A stretch of 64,000 nt of DNA from Marsupella aquatica. Taxonomy: Eukaryota > Marchantiophyta. The notes under the pieces were generated by a model. The model was not told the DNA's origin. It searched no databases and saw only the letters and a list, made by a program, of their open reading frames with translations. Each line of letters opens with the position of its first letter. Positions within the stretch are counted from its first letter, which is position 1. Shown one piece after another: positions 55,511-64,000 of the stretch. Location: contig OZ316891.1 in the NCBI GenBank assembly GCA_973895155.1, positions 30,442,001 to 30,506,000 of the forward strand, read 5' to 3'. Both the position numbers and the translations under genes were made by a program.

Positions 55511-55858
55511 ATGAGTTCCAAACTCTCGCTAGCCCTCGTGCTACTGGCCGTGGCCGTATCTTCCAATGTGCTGGGGGTTCACAGCTGCGTAAGATTTGCA
55601 GCAAGTTACGCTGACATTCCTCGCAATCCTCTGACTATAGCCGGAACTATTTACGACAATCCCGGCCTAGAGTGCACGATTTTCGGTTCCCCCAACAGTG
55701 ATGGTCTGTACACTTTCAACTGCAATACCGGGTTTGCGGCCACTCTCGATCCCAGCAATGGATTTGTCCAATATTCTACTCCCGACGGTAGCTTCCCTTT
55801 TTCAGCACCTTATTCAAATGGCCTCTGGCGGGCGTGCGCATTCGGTTGCTCTTGTTGA
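55511..55858 (+). CDS. small Cys-rich secreted protein
   Basis: A 115-residue frame. The ATG at 55511 is chosen because it opens a classic signal peptide (MSSKLSLALVLLAVAVSS, cleavage expected near residue 25); an in-frame ATG at 55457 would put charged residues ahead of it. The mature part of about 90 residues has six Cys, including a C-terminal CAFGCSC, and many Gly/Ser/Pro/Asn, so it is probably a disulfide-stabilised apoplastic protein. The family is not recognised; defence or cell-wall roles are possible but unsupported. Expression is likely driven by the duplicated TATA region just upstream. Confidence 0.65.
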   Translation: MSSKLSLALVLLAVAVSSNVLGVHSCVRFAASYADIPRNPLTIAGTIYDNPGLECTIFGSPNSDGLYTFNCNTGFAATLDPSNGFVQYSTPDGSFPFSAPYSNGLWRACAFGCSC

Positions 55859-56118
55859 ATGATTCTTCGGCTTCAACCGACGATTTGGTGACTTGATCAA
55901 GTGACAGCATGTTTCTAAGTCTTTGTAAGTTGTATACAATATCTTCAGTGATAACCACCTTTCGTCTCGTACTGATTTGTGTAGACCCTTTGCTTGATCC
56001 CCCGTGGATGTAGCGAATCGATGCTTAACATTCTAGCTAGAAATTAAGTCACCGGGCTTGACGGTTCTGAAGTTCTTGTCACGGAAGCAACAGGCTGTAC
56101 ATGTACTTCTCTTTCAAA
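55859..56118. other. 3' flank, no gene seen
   Basis: No coding or repeat signal noted. Confidence 0.4.
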
Positions 56119-56413
56119 TTGCTAGTATATAAAGTTACGAGTACTTTACTTCCTGTCTCAGACGAGTATCTTTTCCCAGATTGAGAAGGAAGATCTCTGA
56201 GATAAAAGGGGGACAAGTGTCAATTATTTCTTGCACTCAGGCCCATTGTCCTGACGTTTGAGAATGGAGAAAGGTTTCTTCTGCAATTGCCATTCTGGAA
56301 AGCCTTGAATCGTGTTTTACTGTTGGTGTCAGGAATATCAATGTTCTGTTTCAGTTCTTGAGCTGTCCATTACTTTCATTTCTGTAGTAAAGTACTCGTA
56401 ACTTTACTAGCAA
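56119..56413. mobile_element. MITE-like element with ~28-bp terminal inverted repeats
   Basis: TTGCTAGTATATAAAGTTAC at the left end, continuing to ACTTTACT, matches the reverse complement of the right end (AGTAAAGTACTCGTAACTTT, ACTAGCAA) except for a 4-base TATA duplication in the left arm. The element is about 295 bp with no gene. A target duplication could not be fixed. Confidence 0.65.
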
Positions 56414-57290
56414 AGACCAATCAAATGCATCATGATCGTCCTTCAAGGACTCATTTGATCAATCAAATAAGCAACTTAACCAACTTAAGCAGCAATTCAA
56501 CTGAAAGAATGGTTTTATCTCATCTGATTGATCAAAAGAGGTACCTGCATTAGAGAAGTACCTCGCCATCGAGAAGAATCTGACGGAGAGAGGACAAACT
56601 ACAGATTGAAGAAGACTGAGACCGTCATGAGAGGGATACTTATGACAGGCATATACGGTGTGGTGGTCTCAATAAGCTTAATTTGTCTTAATAGTGACGA
56701 TGCGCTAAAATTCGTTGACCACATGGAATGATCAATCTTAGGAAACAAAGCAAGAATTCCGATAAAACAGATGGTTTAGCTTCTGTGATTGATCAAAGTA
56801 GTACCTGCGTTTTTAGAATGAAGTTTGAAGTGGGTAGAGAAACTCAAATTGTCATGACAGCCTACCTGATCTCCCTGTCTTGCCTGGGATAGGCAGCCAA
56901 TTGTTGAGCGTGACAAGGTCTGGGAGGCAGCCTTCCTTTATCATTTCCTCATCAAGCTTTTAAGCTTCATTGGCCCGACCTACTTCGCCCGGAGAATTGA
57001 TGATTCAGTTGTACAGTTGGTAACCACATCGAGGGTACCCCTGTGTTTTTTTCATTTTCTTTGTAGCACAGTAACCACCGGATACCCCTGTCAAGAGCCA
57101 CGAATGCAGAGGGATCCTCGACCCTTTCGAAAAAGCTTCATCGTAACTTCAATCCGAGAATGAGCCTCCTCCGCATGACTGCGACATAAGCGGAGCGATT
57201 GTCTCACTAAAATTATCCACAGAAAGAGAGCCTGGTTTCTCTCGCGTGTAAACCGTGAATAAGGCTCTGTGGTTCTGCAGTAGATAGTAT
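56414..57290. other. intergenic, no gene seen
   Basis: Two related segments around GATTGATCAAA and GTACCTGC (56510-56560 and 56780-56815). No gene is supported. Confidence 0.4.
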
Positions 57291-57293
57291 GTC

Positions 57294-57862
57294 GTGGAAG
57301 GCGACGCCAATGAGACCTCCTCGGCAGGGACCAGTATTGAAATCGTCCACTCTCTTCTCAATTTCCTCGATTCAGACGCTCTTCCCTTGCGCCTGGGGAT
57401 TGAAGATTGTAATAAGGGAGCAAATAAATTGTCAACCCTGCTGCTGTCTATGGCATGCAAAAACCCTAAACCCTATCACATCCTTCTGACGTAAGTTCAG
57501 ATGGTAGTACAGCAGTAGAGCAGAGTAGAGCAATCTCAGAGTCAAAAGTGCAATTAGAGAATGTGCACTATTGCTCAATTTTAGGTTTTGCCACCAGTAC
57601 ACAGCTGCTCATGAGAGCTGAGCTTGAACATGAGCACAACAAGCGCAGGAGCTGCAGCAGAGAAGAGAGGAGTGCGCTTGTTTTTCTGGTCGTCGTGCTC
57701 ATTGGCACAGGGGTTGGGATCCTACAAATCCACCGTGAGCACGCGCAGGAGCGGCAAAATCTCCGCGCTGGAGTGATGAGAGATCAACAGTTGCTCGTTC
57801 TGAAACTCCAACAACAGCAGCAGCAGCATGACCTCATCTCTGCTTGTTCCAAGTCACCGTAA
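57294..57862 (+). CDS. candidate two-exon gene: small single-pass membrane protein
   Basis: Exon 1 (57294-57489, frame opening in GTG) encodes a helical stretch (EIVHSLLNFLDSDALPLRL, STLLLSMACKNPKPY) and ends AC|GTAAGT, a near-perfect donor. The second block follows ATTGCTCAATTTTAG at 57584. From ATG 57612 it encodes 83 residues: a charged head (ELEHEHNKRRSC), a transmembrane segment ALVFLVVVLIGTGVGIL, and a basic/Gln-rich tail with a CAG-type Gln run. The phase across the proposed intron does not fit cleanly, so the two blocks may be separate genes or the junction may differ. Family not recognised. Confidence 0.35.
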
Positions 57863-59324
57863 AGATTGATTGGAGGGTTCATCGTTCAATTCGCACAATT
57901 CATCCATCCATTCTTCTTTATTGATGCAAGGGACGGATCGTAATCGAACACAGGGGCTGCAAAGACTGCATTTGGGGTCACTTAAATTTCTAATCGATTC
58001 ATTCTTTTGTAAGAAGAAACCATTCTTCTAGGTCCACATTGTGACCTAGTTAACAGCAATGAGAAAACGTGTTGGATCGGGGATTACGTTGGTTGTTGGG
58101 GCAGCTGGTGGTGAGGGTTGTAGGGTATTAGCGTTCACTTTATTTCTCCATCATGTGAAATTTTATACGAAGGTCGAGTTGCTGACAGCGGAAGGACTTC
58201 AGGGTATGTGATCCCACAAGAGATACTCTTATGAAGGTCTTGGGGGACTTTTAGTGCATTATGATAACAGGCTGAAATCGACAAACATGCCACCAAATCC
58301 TCAACTGTTTTCCCATGGTTTGTGACTCCGGTGACAATCTTGCAAAAAGCATCAGCAGTCCAAAAGCTGTAACGAATTTCTGTAATATTAACTGCCCCTT
58401 CTCTGATGTAACGTTTCCGAATAACATCTCGTTTTGCGATCCTAGGTCAGGATCTTGAATGCATTCTGATCACTCTAATTATTGTGGAAATCTCTGTCAT
58501 GCTCACTAGCTTCATTCAAGGAATTCGGTCAGATTGCAATAAAACCTCGTTCCATGACGCAAAACAATTCAATTTGAATCTGTTCTGTCTTGACCATTCA
58601 ACTTCTTCATAAGTCCAAAGATGAAAGGTACAAAGCGGAGGGCAGCCCAACAAGGTAACATTCGACCCAGACTGCAGAAGAGCTGATGAGCACGAATTCA
58701 TCAATTCCAATCTTGGTCGAGCAGTAAACCTTACTTGTGTTTGTGTCATGCGACCTGCCCACTGTTAAACCCCGAACTCAACAACACTTACTGTTGACAA
58801 TACTGTGCACAAGTATTGGGCTATCTATGATGAGAGGCAACATGGTAGAAAAAGGTATAGAAGAGCATTCCACATGTTAAAGTGTGTTTGTTGTGGAGAT
58901 GCTATGCAGCTCTTATTGGGTTGGTTTACTCTAACACTATGTTGACCAAACCAAGTAAGGTTGAACAAAAAAAGGCAACCCCAATGGATTACTGTAATAC
59001 AGGGTTTTTTTATTACTAGACCTGTATATGAGCTGTTGTGTGGCAGATTGACTTAACACAGGTTTCATTCCTGGGTTCTGCAAGATCTACCCAGGACATA
59101 CGAAAAGTAGCAAAATTTGATTTTTTAACACAATCAAGTGTGCCCCTTCAATAAGCGTGTTGTAATCTGCCACTCATGGGTCCAAAACATGTAACCTGCT
59201 GCTCATGGGTCCAATGCGAGATGTGCTGAAAGGGGGCCATTTGCATTGTCACTCAGCACTAGGGTATTGCACACCTACCCAGGGTGGACCTTCCAGACAA
59301 ACGAACCTCCCTCATTAGTTTATC
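57863..59324. other. intergenic, no gene seen
   Basis: No supported frame. TGCTCATGGGTCCAA-type segments repeat near 59175-59210. Confidence 0.4.
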
Positions 59325-59560
59325 AAGTTAATCTTGAGAAGTGAAAGCTATGATGGACACAAACACTTGACGTGATGCTGGGATGGATGTGCAAAAGTTA
59401 ATCTTGAGAAGTGAAAGCTCAGATGCACTCAAACATTTGATGTGACTCCTGATGGACATGCGGAAATTAAATCTTGAAAAGTGAAAGCTCAGATGGACAC
59501 AAACAGTTGACATGACACCCAGATGGACCTGTGAAAGTCAATCTTGGGAAGTGAAGGATG
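59325..59560. repeat. 70-bp tandem repeat, 3.4 copies
   Basis: ATCTTGAGAAGTGAAAG marks units at 59331, 59401, 59471 and 59541, exactly 70 apart; each contains GATGGACACAAACA and TTGANGTGA. Confidence 0.9.
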
Positions 59561-60484
59561 ACCCCATATGGAGATGCCATTTGAGGTGATATCCAGATGT
59601 ACATGCAAACCCTGATGGACACAAATGAAACATGTAAATTTACATGCATTGCATATGTATACTTCTATAACAAAGATGACATATAAAGATGCATTTGATC
59701 AATAATAGATAGTTTTTACAGAGGAAAGGAAGGAGCTGGGTTGCCTTTATTACCATGGATATAATCTGCTACAATTCCATATATCATGCTGCAATAAGGT
59801 TCTGGGCATATTGTAACAGTGTAAAATTCTTGTGTTCATTCAAATAGGAGTGTCAAGTATTTGTGTCCGTCCTAGTTTCCACTTCTCCACATGCGCTCTC
59901 CTACTTGTTATACACTCACTTTCGAATTTCAAAACTTGGTGGCTTGCATAGAGTCTCAGTTCCCATTTTCAAGACTTGGTGGACCCAGGTCACCATAATT
60001 ATTCAATAATATTTATTCCTAACAAAATCAGAATTGACAGAAAATTGACTATTTTTCACTTCCTCTACTTCTGGGCCGATATCAGTTATAATCCATGATA
60101 CACGAGGGGGGTTTGGGGCAGAGTCTACTTTAGATGCAAAATTTTGCTAGATTCCACCTCCCAACATGTTTTTGCCACTTTGGCAAAAACTTGTCAGATT
60201 ATCCCATTAGCCAGTTTTCACACCTAGTGACAGACCCATTTGCCAGAATTTGACTGTTATCCTGAAATCTATGGAGATCTAGCAATCAAGAAATAATTCA
60301 GAAAAGACACATAACAAATATTCCCAGCATCTTTTGCATTCACAGGCCAACATTTGCCACATTGGCAAAATTATCAAAACTAGCATTGTTTAGCCTAGAC
60401 CTTGATGCCGATTGCCCGCTTTTCCTGATGCCAGTATGAAGTTAAGCACTAGGTGCAAGTCTTTCTGGTCATCAGCTGCCCACA
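59561..60484. other. AT-rich intergenic, no gene seen
   Basis: Contains the diverged relative of 40430-40620 at 60120-60320. No gene. Confidence 0.4.
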
Positions 60485-60488
60485 GGCT

Positions 60489-60560
60489 AACTGGTAGATT
60501 AGCTCTTTGGGGCTGGTAGATTAGCTCTTTGGGGCTGGTAGATTAGCTCTTTGGGGCTCG
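60489..60560. repeat. 22-bp tandem repeat, ~3 copies
   Basis: CTGGTAGATTAGCTCTTTGG repeated in register. The following 60690-60910 has looser ~60-base repeats with GGAGGGGTNTTTGTGGGCCC and CACTCATCTAATCC. Confidence 0.85.
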
Positions 60561-60914
60561 GCAGGTCTCTTATGAATCCATTCTAGTGAGAAGTGTTATT
60601 GTCATTCTTCCCACCCAAAAGTGAAATACATTCTTTCCCTAGTCACACTTACAAAAAGTGCAAGAAATGAAAAATGGTGGGCATCAGGTGAATGATCATA
60701 TAATGCCCCACTCATATAATCCGACCATGTAGGAGGGGTGTTTGTGGGCCCACTCATCTAATCCAAGTCTGGTCAAGGGCCGCACTTGGTTTAATCCAAC
60801 GTGTAGGAGGGGTATTTGTGGGCCCCACTCATCTAATCCAAAGGTGGATATTTAGAGGCCCCACTTCGCTTAATTCAGGGATATAGAAGGGGTGTTTGGG
60901 GGCCCCACTGGGGA

Positions 60915-60957
60915 AGTCTATTTATTCACTTCATGCGTCGAAGTGAATAAATAGACT
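60915..60957. repeat. 18-bp perfect hairpin with 7-base loop
   Basis: AGTCTATTTATTCACTTC at 60915-60932 pairs exactly with 60940-60957. Too short for a plant microRNA precursor; there is no T-run, so it is not a clear terminator. It lies about 1.5 kb upstream of the anthranilate synthase start. Confidence 0.85.
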
Positions 60958-61164
60958 CCACCTCTCGAGTTTGGAAATCCTCTGCACAGGGCTCGAGCTC
61001 TTCGCAATTTCGTGCCACCGATGGAATTGACTCTGTTCGGACTCTGTCTCAAATCGTTTTCTGGGTGATTGACTATCACCCCACGCGATTTGTGAGCCGG
61101 CATCGCTCAATCCGCAATCCGACTCGCAATCTCTATGCTGCTCTGTCTCGAGCTGATTAAATTC

Positions 61165-61655
61165 TGATTGCGGCGAATTCCGACACGGAGGGTTTTTCGA
61201 AGCTTGTCTGCGGACATTTCACTGTAAGAGCTTGACCCTCAGTTTCTCTGTTTCTCTGTTGCTCTGTCTCCAGCTGATGAGTTTCTCGTTGCGGCGAATT
61301 CCGACACGGAGGGCTTCTTCTACTCTTGAGCGGAAATTCCATTCGAAGAGCTTGAGTCTCAGCTGATTTGTTTCTGGTTGCGGCGAATTCCGATACGGAC
61401 AATTTTCGACTTTTGAGCGGACATGTCATTCGAAGAGCTTGATTCTCAGCTGATGAGTTTCTCGTTGCGGCGAATTCCGACACGGAGGACTTCTGCGAGT
61501 CTCGAGCGGGCATTTCACTCGAAGAGCTTGATTCTCAGCTGATTAGTTTCTGATTGCAGCGAATTCCGACACGGAGGGTTTTGTGGACGCTTGAGCGGAC
61601 ATTTCACTTGAACAGCTGATTAGTTTCTGGTTGCGGGCGAATTCCGGCACGAATT
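61165..61655. repeat. ~88-bp tandem repeat upstream of anthranilate synthase
   Basis: GCGGCGAATTCCGACACGGAG recurs (allowing one or two changes) at about 61170, 61291, 61380, 61467, 61556 and 61633. Intervening sequence carries GAGCTTGANTCTCAGCTGAT and GAGCGGACATTTCACT. The open minus-strand frames here are a product of the repeat. Confidence 0.85.
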
Positions 61656-61685
61656 CCGGACTCTCGTGTGCTATGCCTCTATTTT

Positions 61686-61686
<1 letters not shown>

Positions 61687-61753
<67 letters not shown>
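61687..61753 (+). promoter_or_regulatory. (CT)33 tract, GAGA-type element
   Basis: A pure CT dinucleotide run about 640 bases upstream of the anthranilate synthase ATG. In plants such tracts lie in promoters or 5' leaders and bind GAGA-binding (BBR/BPC) proteins; that role here is inferred from position. Confidence 0.6.
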
Positions 61754-61758
<5 letters not shown>

Positions 61759-62395
61759 TGAATTCGGAGAGGCTTTTGGATTTGTTCGCCGCTGTCTCTC
61801 GTCGGAGCGGAGTTGGTGGTGGACTCCGAATTCTCTGTGCCACCATTTCTGCCGGCAGATTGCAATTTGAAAAGAGTTTAAGAGTTGATTTCACTGTGTG
61901 CCTGCCTCATTGTCACCCGCTCTCTCTACTTGGACGCCGTGGTCCGGTGAATCAACCACGGAATTGCTGCATTGGTTTACACACTTCGACGGTATTTTAA
62001 ATACTGCATCTTCTTGACTCGACGGCATTGGCTCCCTCCCGCCTCTTGCGGGGAATTGTCAAGGGATTTTGTTATCTTGCTCTCGAGTTCGTATAAGGCC
62101 CAGAGATAATTCGGAGATGGGTTTGTTTGTCGCGCTCTTTTTTTTCGCTCTCATTACTTAGCCATTCAGTCGAGGAGATCATTTGGATTCTTCTCTCGAG
62201 GTCTCATCTACTCATTCAGCCGAGTAAATTTCGCCGCCGTCTTGGGAGAAGGGGTTTTGTGTGCCGTTGGTGTGTGCTAAATAGTGCAAGGGAGAGATTT
62301 AGCAAGGGAGAGACTGGCTGCTTAACATTTCCTGCTTTCGTTCCCGTCCAGGAGGAATTGTTCGATTAACGTATCAAATCATCGTCAGAGGCGCA

Positions 62396-64000
62396 ATGAG
62401 TTTACAGGCAGCTCCCTTCGTCTTGGAAGGAATGGCAACCGCAGCAGCAGGAGGTCGTGTTGCAGCTCCTAATGCTGCAGCTGCTGTGGATGGAGTTCGT
62501 TGCTGCGTTAGCTGCCCGACGTCGAGAGTGGCTGTCTCTGAAGCAGCCAGAATTTTTGTTATGGCGGAGGAGCCGTCTCTGTCACGTCGCAGCCGACCTG
62601 CTACGAGCATTGGACGTGTGAAACTCGCCAAAATTCAGAAGCCAGGGGACCGTCAAGCCGCCGTGGCGTGCTCGGCTCTGCGCACAGTGCCCGGGTCAGC
62701 TCCAGTGGATGCTCCGGAGTCGTCCCCCGGTAAGCTCTCTTCTCGTCCCAATTCCGTTGTTCCGCCCGTTTGGCCTGGAAGCCTTGCAGTTTGAATCATT
62801 AGTTTCATTAATTGTCTCCCCTTAAGCCAACTTGAATTTCTCGACCTTTTCAATCCAATTAGCATGTGTGGTCATTGCCTTCCCGTCTTCTTGGCCTTTG
62901 AATCTAATTACCGGAGCTGCTCACTTTTTCTTTGCTGTCTCTATTTCTGATGCGAAGATCGAATTCAATTCATGGAGGCGGCGCAGAAGGGGAGTCTGAT
63001 ACCTGTTTTCAAGCGCATATTTTCGGATCAGCTCACTCCAGTGCTGGCTTACCGATGCCTTGTGAAGGAGGATGAGCGAGACGCCCCCAGCTTTCTCTTC
63101 GAGTCAATTGAACACGGAGAGATCTCGAGCCGTACGGTATGTCAAGCAATATGTCGTGGTAATGGCATTCAGCAATGACAGAGGCCACATTCTGACCTTC
63201 TCACCATTTTTTGTGCAGTTTCCTCTGAATGTTCTGCTCTAAGTTTGAAATGCTGCTTTTGTGACGATCGATCGCAGGGGCGATTCAGCATGCTCGGAGC
63301 TCAGCCGGCCATGGAGATCATTGCTAAGGAGAACAGCCTCACGGTTCTGAATCACGAGGAGTGTTCACGAGAAGAGAAGATAGTGGAGGACCCAATGAGT
63401 GCACCGGAAGAGATTACCTCCAAGTGGAAGCCTGTTAAAGTGGAGGGACTTCCCGATGTGTTTTGTGGTATGTCACACCTGTCTGTTTTTTTTACTTTGT
63501 CCTTGGTTTTGTAGAAGCTCCATACTTAGAACCATGATATGACGTAAGTGAACAGTGAATCGAGTCTCGTAAAGTTCTGCGAGGGGACTGATGTCAGTCC
63601 TGCAGTGATTTGTGTTGAGGGGGCTCGCTAGAATCCCGTTTGAAGTGATTCGGATCGGAGAATTAACCCACGTCAAAATTTTGATGCAGGTGGTTGGGTA
63701 GGCTACTTTTCGTATGATACAATGAGATATGTTGAGAGGAAAAAGCTGCCATTCAGCGGTGCACCAGAAGACGACAGAGGCTTACCTGATATTCACTTGG
63801 GACTATACACTGACGTTATTGTATTTGATCACGTCTCTAAGGTATCTTCTGTCGCTTTGTTTAGAGATTGTCTTGGTTGGAGCCAGACGTTCATTGGTCG
63901 TTCCTTCTGTGTAGACTTGGAATACTCCTGCTTGAGAGGTTACTGAATATTGTTTGCTTGATCCCAATTCCACCGCAATGATCCTAGATGTGAGGCCTAC
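62396..64000 (+). CDS. ASA: anthranilate synthase alpha subunit, exons 1-4 (partial)
   Basis: Catalyses chorismate plus Gln-derived ammonia to anthranilate, the first committed step of tryptophan synthesis, in plastids. Exon 1, 62396-62729, encodes an Ala/Ser/Arg-rich transit peptide and ends CCCG|GTAAGC. Exon 2, 62958-63136, opens DRIQFMEAAQKGSLIPVFKR and has LTPVLAYRCLVKED and FLFESIEHG, the TrpE N-terminal Trp-feedback region. Exon 3, 63278-63467, starts GRFSMLGAQPAMEIIAKEN. Exon 4, 63690-63841, has GGWVGYFSYDTMRYVE and IHLGLYTDVIVFDHV, ending AAG|GTATCT. All junctions are GT-AG and phase-compatible, and no stop interrupts. The chorismate-binding catalytic part lies beyond the window. Unlike most genes here it is intact. 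Confidence 0.93.

Noticed and set aside
60915-60957. Hairpin considered as a microRNA precursor or terminator.
   Set aside because: The 18-bp stem with a 7-base loop is too short for a plant microRNA, and there is no T tract.
61543-62000. Long frames with Arg-Glu or Leu-Ser runs and repeated VSEFAATRN-type peptides.
   Set aside because: They are translations of the (CT)n tract and the 88-bp tandem repeat.

Overview
The window looks like nuclear DNA of a land plant. The evidence is the start of a plastid-targeted anthranilate synthase alpha subunit gene with short GT-AG introns at the right edge, a BAHD acyltransferase gene, a Ty1/copia element primed by initiator-Met tRNA, a Harbinger-type MITE, Helitron-type ends, a tRNA-derived SINE and a plant-type TTTAGGG run. 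The species cannot be read from the sequence. Large families of unknown genes and compact introns would suit a bryophyte or another spore-bearing plant, but that is a guess.

Layout. 0-8.2 kb: SINE, a diverged LTR, and a decayed copia element on the minus strand that has lost its integrase core and sits inside a 14-bp terminal-inverted-repeat element. 8.2-13.5 kb: gene-poor, with a long hairpin, a ~130-bp tandem repeat and a 406-bp MITE with TTA target duplications. 13.5-36.5 kb: the most unusual part. Two inverted copies of a ~490-bp sequence bracket about 22 kb. Between them lie an RNase H1 N-terminal (hybrid-binding) domain gene, a minus-strand transposase-like gene (DUF7869-like), a small basic-protein gene, two large tandem arrays, and a plus-strand multi-exon cluster encoding F-box-like units, a possible ParB/Srx-like fold with a coiled-coil tail, a Ulp1/C48-like domain without its catalytic Cys, and three degenerate FCP1/HAD-like domains. 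A 16-20 bp palindrome (core ACGCGAC-NN-GTCGCGT) recurs more than 30 times from 19.6 to 34.7 kb: in the arrays, between genes and inside five of the short introns or gaps of the cluster, always outside coding sequence except for one degenerate half-site.

36.5-45 kb: AT-rich repeats and a single-exon BAHD acyltransferase with one in-frame TAA. 45-48 kb: a 2.9-kb segment flanked by ~200-bp inverted repeats that holds an unknown minus-strand gene. 48-55 kb: two Helitron-like 3' ends attached to AAGATGTC minisatellites, and a solo LTR with a 5-bp target duplication. 55-58 kb: a small Cys-rich secreted protein behind a duplicated TATA region, a MITE, and a small membrane-protein gene. 59-62 kb: tandem repeats, a perfect 18-bp hairpin and a (CT)n tract. 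62.4-64 kb: exons 1-4 of anthranilate synthase, running off the window.

A caution applies throughout. Many otherwise intact reading frames carry one in-frame stop explainable by C-to-T or G-to-A change, or a one-base slip in a homopolymer. Genuine methylation-driven decay and sequence error cannot be separated here, so intactness calls are provisional.
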